A stretch of DNA of 9,553 nt from JBBPYA01 sp038200385 (lineage in GTDB: Bacteria > Actinomycetota > Actinomycetes > Mycobacteriales > Geodermatophilaceae): the NCBI GenBank assembly GCA_038200385.1, contig JBBPYA010000287.1, positions 1-9,553 on the forward strand, given 5' to 3'. This document shows positions 6,523-9,553 of the stretch, in pieces. The notes below the pieces were generated by a model. That model made no database searches. It was not told the origin of the DNA and was given only the letters and a program-made list of their open reading frames with translations. The first letter of the stretch is position 1; the number at the start of each line of letters is the position of its first letter. The position numbers were made by a program, and so were the translations under genes.

Positions 6523-7754
6523 CAGATCCCTCCCACGAAGCGTCCGGGTGCCAGCCGGTTCCCGGGATCGAACTGCTGCTTGACCGCCCGCATCAGATCC
6601 AATGCCGGCACCGGGCCCCACTGGTCGACCGCGGCCTTGACGGCGGGTGGCGCGTCCACCACGACCAGGCTCCCGCCCTCCGTGCGGCAGGCAAGCCGCA
6701 GCTCACTCACCGAGGTGCGGTGGTCGGCGTCGGGAGGCAGCGCGGCGTACAGCACGCCGCTGCCCGCCGAGCCGCGCACGGCGGCCCCGTGCCGGTGCGC
6801 GGCAGCCAGCACCCGGGATAACCCGGACAGCGCCGTGGTCAACTTGAGCGCGCTCTGCCCGTCGGTCCACGGGTACGAGCCCCACCACGAGGGCGGCTCG
6901 GAGGCAACTGTGACCTCGGACGCGCCGGCCCGGTCCAGCAGCGCCCGGGTGGTGCGGGTGCGCTCGGCCACCCCGTCAGCGCTGCCCTCCAGCAGGACCG
7001 CGACGACGCAGCCCGAAGCACCGCAGTCGACCTCCACGGCGGATGGCACCACTGCGCTGTGAACGACGGCAGCCACGAGCGGTCCGGCCGAGGCGCCGTC
7101 GGCAGCGTCCACGGTGAGGTACGCGGTGGCTTCGGGCAGCGGATGCAACCGGAACACCGCCTCGGTGATCACGGCGAGCGTGCCGAACGATCCGGTGATC
7201 AGCTTGCCTAGGTCGTAACCGGCGACGTTCTTCACCACCCGCCCGCCGGAGCGCGCGAGCAGCCCGTCGGCGCGCACGACGGTGGTCCCGATCATCAGGT
7301 CCCGCAGGGTGCCGTTGAGCATCCGGCGCGGCCCGCTGAGATTCGTGGCGACCGCGCCCCCGATGGTGCTACCGGCGACCGTCTCGTCCAGGGCGAGCCG
7401 CTGCCCCGCCGGCGCCAGCGTCTTCTGCAGCGTCGCGATGGGACAGCCGGCCTGCGCGACCGCGATCAGGTCGCCGGCGGCGTGGTCGAGGACGGCGTCC
7501 TGACCGGACAGGTCGACCACGACATCGACCCGGGACGGCGGCGCGCCCCAGGACAGCTTGGTTCCTGCGCCGCGGGCCACCACGACGAGTTCGTGGGCCG
7601 CCGCCGCGGCGAGGACCTCGGCGGTCTCCGCCGCCGACCGGGGTCGGGCGATCAGCTCGGGACGGACGCCGTCCACCGCGTCCGCCTCGGCGGCGGGGAC
7701 CACGTCGTCGCAGGCCGCCGACACGGCGGCCGCCCCCGGGGAACCATCGGACAT
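6522..7754 (-). CDS. glcE: Glycolate oxidase FAD-binding subunit GlcE
   Basis: This 410-residue second flavoprotein subunit of glycolate dehydrogenase oxidises glycolate to glyoxylate together with GlcD and GlcF. The N-terminal FAD-binding PCMH-type domain (PF01565) shows RGAGTKLSWG (61-70), GSTIGGAVATNLSGPRR (128-144) and the diagnostic GlcE block GGRVVKNVAGYDLGKLITG (170-188) followed by SFGTLAVITEAVFRLHPLP. The C-terminus ends with MRAVKQQFDPGNRLAPGRF (388-406), the usual flavin-oxidase tail. The ATG at 7754 overlaps the glcD stop by one base (TGATG), with GGAG 8 nt upstream (7763-7766). The length is near that of E. coli GlcE (about 350) plus a loose Ala-rich N-terminal extension. Leu312 is encoded by TTA (6819-6821), the only in-frame TTA codon I found in any gene of the window. 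In some actinobacteria such codons place translation under bldA-type tRNA control. Confidence 0.95.
   Translation of the reverse strand: MSDGSPGAAAVSAACDDVVPAAEADAVDGVRPELIARPRSAAETAEVLAAAAAHELVVVARGAGTKLSWGAPPSRVDVVVDLSGQDAVLDHAAGDLIAVAQAGCPIATLQKTLAPAGQRLALDETVAGSTIGGAVATNLSGPRRMLNGTLRDLMIGTTVVRADGLLARSGGRVVKNVAGYDLGKLITGSFGTLAVITEAVFRLHPLPEATAYLTVDAADGASAGPLVAAVVHSAVVPSAVEVDCGASGCVVAVLLEGSADGVAERTRTTRALLDRAGASEVTVASEPPSWWGSYPWTDGQSALKLTTALSGLSRVLAAAHRHGAAVRGSAGSGVLYAALPPDADHRTSVSELRLACRTEGGSLVVVDAPPAVKAAVDQWGPVPALDLMRAVKQQFDPGNRLAPGRFVGGI
6528..6534 (-). promoter_or_regulatory. Strong ribosome binding site of glcF within glcE
   Basis: GGGAGGG on the minus strand lies 5 nt before the glcF ATG, inside the last codons of glcE (encoding V-G-G-I). 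Together with the 1-nt TGATG overlap it fixes the glcF start and suggests translational coupling. Confidence 0.65.
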
Positions 7755-9283
7755 CAGAAGATCTCCGCGACCCCGTGCCTGGCCAGCGGATGCTCACCCT
7801 TGTGCCGGCCCGGCACCTCGCCGCACAGCCGCGGGGTGGGGAAGATCTTGCCCGGGTTCGACAACTGGCGGGGGTCGAACGCGCACCGGACCATCTGCAT
7901 GGTGTCCAGGTCGGTGTCGCTGAACATCCGCGGCAGGTAGGCCATCTTGTCCATCCCGACGCCATGTTCGCCGGTGATCGACCCGCCGGCCTCGATGCAC
8001 AGGTCCAGGATCTTGCCGCTGACCTGCTCGGCGGCCTCGGACTGGCCGGGTTCGGACTCGTCGAAGAGCACCAGCGGGTGCAGGTTCCCGTCGCCGGCGT
8101 GAAAGACGTTGGCCACCCGCACTCCGGAGGACTCCGACAGGGCCGTGATCGAGCGCAGCACCTGCGGCAGCGCGGTCCGCGGGATCACCCCGTCCTGCAC
8201 GATGTAGTCGGGGCTGATCCGGCCTACGGCCGCGAAGGCGGACTTGCGACCGCGCCAGATGAGAGCGCGTTCCTCGTCGTCGGCGGCCACCCGGAACTCG
8301 AACGCGCCGCAGGCGCGGCAGTGCTCCTCCACCTGGGCCAGCTCGCGCTCGACCTCGGGAGCGGGCCCGTCGACCTCGACGACAAGGACGGCTCCGGCGC
8401 CCTCGGGGTAGCGGCAGTGCACCGCCGCCTCGGCGGCCTCGATCGCCAGCGCGTCCATCAGCTCGATGGCCGCCGGCACGATCCCGGCGCCGATGATCGC
8501 CGAGGTGGCGGCCCCGGCGTCGTCGGTGGAATCGAAAGCGGCCAGCACGGTGCGCACCGCCTCCGGCGTCCTGGTCAGCCGCAGCGTGAGCACGGTCGCG
8601 ATCCCGAGGGTGCCCTCGGAGCCGACCACGGCGCCGAGCAGGTCGTAGCCCGGGGAGTCCGGGGCCCGGCCGCCGAGTTCGACGACGGTGCCGTCGGGGG
8701 TGACGAACTCCGCGCCGACCACGTGGTTCGCGGTGAAGCCGTACTTCAGGCAGTGCGCGCCGCCGGAGTTCTCCGCGACGTTGCCGCCGATCGAGCAGAT
8801 CTGCTGGCTGGAGGGGTCCGGTGCGTAGTAGTAGCCGTCGGCCGTGGCCGCGCGGGTGACATCCAGGTTGATCACGCCGGGTTCGACGACGGCGCGCTGG
8901 TCGGCCGCCGCGATCTCGCGGATGGCCCGCATCCGGGACGTCACGACCAGGACGCCGTCGGCCCTCGGCAGCGCCCCGCCGGACAGGCCGGTGCCCGACC
9001 CGCGGGCCACGAACGGAACGCCGTACTCGGCGCACACCCGCACCGTCGTGGCCACCTGTCCGGTGTCCTCGGCGAGGACGACGACGGCTGGGGTGACGCG
9101 GTAGTGCGCGAGCCCGTCGCACTCGTAGGTGCGCAGCCGGGCCCGGTCGGTGATCACCGCGGCGACCGGGAGCAGCTCCTGGAGTGCGGCGCGGACCTGC
9201 CGGACGGCGACGCCGTCCGCGGGGTCCTCGACCGGCTCAGCGATGTTCTCGACATCGCCGGAGACTCCGTGGGTGGTGGTCAT
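7754..9283 (-). CDS. glcD: Glycolate oxidase FAD-linked subunit GlcD
   Basis: This 509-residue catalytic flavoprotein subunit of glycolate dehydrogenase has an FAD-binding PCMH domain (about 60-240) followed by an FAD-linked oxidase C-terminal domain (PF02913). The FAD-binding loop RGSGTGLSGGALP (94-106), PDPSSQQICSIGGNVAENSGG (155-175), KYGFTANHVVG and GSEGTLGI (221-228) are typical of GlcD. In the C-terminal domain HAGDGNLHP (395-403) and GEHGVGMDK (438-446) supply the conserved His and Glu residues around the substrate and flavin. NPGKIFP (476-482) is the standard end, followed by a 27-residue tail. The ATG at 9283 lies 9 nt after the malate synthase stop, with only a weak GAGCGG upstream that overlaps that stop, which suggests coupling to aceB translation. 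D-lactate dehydrogenases share this fold; the glcDEF order and the malate synthase neighbour favour glycolate. Confidence 0.95.
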   Translation of the reverse strand: MTTTHGVSGDVENIAEPVEDPADGVAVRQVRAALQELLPVAAVITDRARLRTYECDGLAHYRVTPAVVVLAEDTGQVATTVRVCAEYGVPFVARGSGTGLSGGALPRADGVLVVTSRMRAIREIAAADQRAVVEPGVINLDVTRAATADGYYYAPDPSSQQICSIGGNVAENSGGAHCLKYGFTANHVVGAEFVTPDGTVVELGGRAPDSPGYDLLGAVVGSEGTLGIATVLTLRLTRTPEAVRTVLAAFDSTDDAGAATSAIIGAGIVPAAIELMDALAIEAAEAAVHCRYPEGAGAVLVVEVDGPAPEVERELAQVEEHCRACGAFEFRVAADDEERALIWRGRKSAFAAVGRISPDYIVQDGVIPRTALPQVLRSITALSESSGVRVANVFHAGDGNLHPLVLFDESEPGQSEAAEQVSGKILDLCIEAGGSITGEHGVGMDKMAYLPRMFSDTDLDTMQMVRCAFDPRQLSNPGKIFPTPRLCGEVPGRHKGEHPLARHGVAEIF

Positions 9284-9292
9284 GGCTGCCGC

Positions 9293-9553
9293 TCAGGGCA
9301 TCCGCTCGTAGGCGGGCAGGGTGAGGAAGTCGATGTAATCCTCGGCCAGCGCCAGCTCGCTGAACGTTCCACGCGCGTCCTCCCACCGGCCCTGCGCGAA
9401 CGCCTCGTCTCCCTGCGCCTCGCGAATGGCGTCGTACTCCTCGGCGATGATCCGCCCGACGAGGTCCGCGGTGACCTCGTCACCGTCGGCGAGCCGGACG
9501 CCGTTGTACAGCCACTGCCAGACTTGGCTGCGCGAGATCTCCGCGGTCGCCGC
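9293..9553 (-). CDS. aceB: Malate synthase A, C-terminal part (5' end outside the window)
   Basis: The frame is open to the right edge of the window and encodes the last 86 residues, beginning AATAEISRSQVWQWLYNGV and ending in DYIDFLTLPAYERMP. This is the C-terminal plug domain of A-type malate synthase (PF01274). In E. coli AceB the catalytic Asp sits in MEDAATAEISR, so the window edge falls directly behind that residue. The enzyme condenses glyoxylate with acetyl-CoA to malate in the cytosol. It is the first visible gene of the operon and disposes of the glyoxylate made by GlcDEF, 9 nt downstream. The A-type signature separates it from malate synthase G (GlcB), which reads MEDRATLRISSQ at the equivalent place. 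Its start, promoter and any regulator lie beyond the window. Confidence 0.93.
   Translation of the reverse strand, partial: AATAEISRSQVWQWLYNGVRLADGDEVTADLVGRIIAEEYDAIREAQGDEAFAQGRWEDARGTFSELALAEDYIDFLTLPAYERMP

Larger units (their letters stand above)
3493..9553 (-). other. Glycolate utilisation operon aceB-glcD-glcE-glcF-lldP/glcA
   Basis: Five genes share one strand, with spacings of +9, -1, -1 and +24 nt, so one transcript is very likely. Together they import glycolate (or lactate), oxidise glycolate to glyoxylate and channel it to malate. The promoter lies outside the window to the right. No GntR/FadR-type GlcC regulator and no glcG is seen. The polymerase gene 58 bp further on may be reached by read-through. 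Confidence 0.85.

Noticed and set aside
6523..6621. 33-residue N-terminal extension of GlcF inside glcE
   Set aside because: The ATG at 6522 has a GGGAGGG site and a TGATG junction, while the extension is just another frame of glcE.
7794..9122. 442-codon open frame on the - strand inside glcD
   Set aside because: It is an Arg-rich alternative frame of glcD without recognisable motifs.
9336..9338. Possible TTA codon in malate synthase and another at 7216-7218 in glcE
   Set aside because: Both TAA triplets on the + strand are out of frame with the genes; the codons there read TAC followed by GAT or GAC-type codons.
1..9553. Defence system, CRISPR, mobile element or biosynthetic cluster
   Set aside because: No array, transposase, integrase, toxin-antitoxin pair or cluster-type enzyme is visible. 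The polymerase-like gene alone does not make a defence system, and all genes fit ordinary chromosomal functions.

Overview
The window is GC-rich (roughly 70% by eye) and almost entirely coding. Codons strongly favour G or C in the third position, several starts are GTG, and ribosome binding sites are GGGAG-like. Together with the gene content (a DUF2945-type small protein, an actinobacterial PolA-like protein, and a FluG-type amidohydrolase) this suggests an actinobacterium. I cannot name the genus from sequence alone. I saw no RNA gene, insertion sequence, CRISPR array or phage gene. The longest stretch without a gene is about 85 bp.

The left part (1-1741) is read on the + strand. It holds the C-terminal part of a metal-dependent amidohydrolase, a strong GC-rich stem-loop behind it, a 70-residue DUF2945/Tudor-like protein, and a short-chain dehydrogenase resembling clavulanic acid dehydrogenase. 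These three genes have no obvious shared pathway.

The right part (1770-9553) is read on the - strand. In order of transcription it holds the end of malate synthase A (aceB), glcD, glcE, glcF, a LldP/GlcA-family permease, and a DNA polymerase I-like protein. The first five genes form a tight operon with gaps of 9 and 24 nt and two 1-nt TGATG overlaps. The logic is that glycolate enters through the permease, GlcDEF oxidises it to glyoxylate, and malate synthase condenses glyoxylate with acetyl-CoA to malate. This matches the E. coli glc operon, but with an A-type instead of a G-type malate synthase and with no glcG or regulator in view. The polymerase gene follows 58 bp behind the permease. It keeps the polymerase motifs, but its N-terminal exonuclease-like region lacks the usual acidic motif I.

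The two blocks converge at 1741/1770. I found no convincing undescribed system. The points most worth a second look are the hybrid glycolate operon, the exonuclease-deficient polymerase, and a single in-frame TTA codon in glcE.
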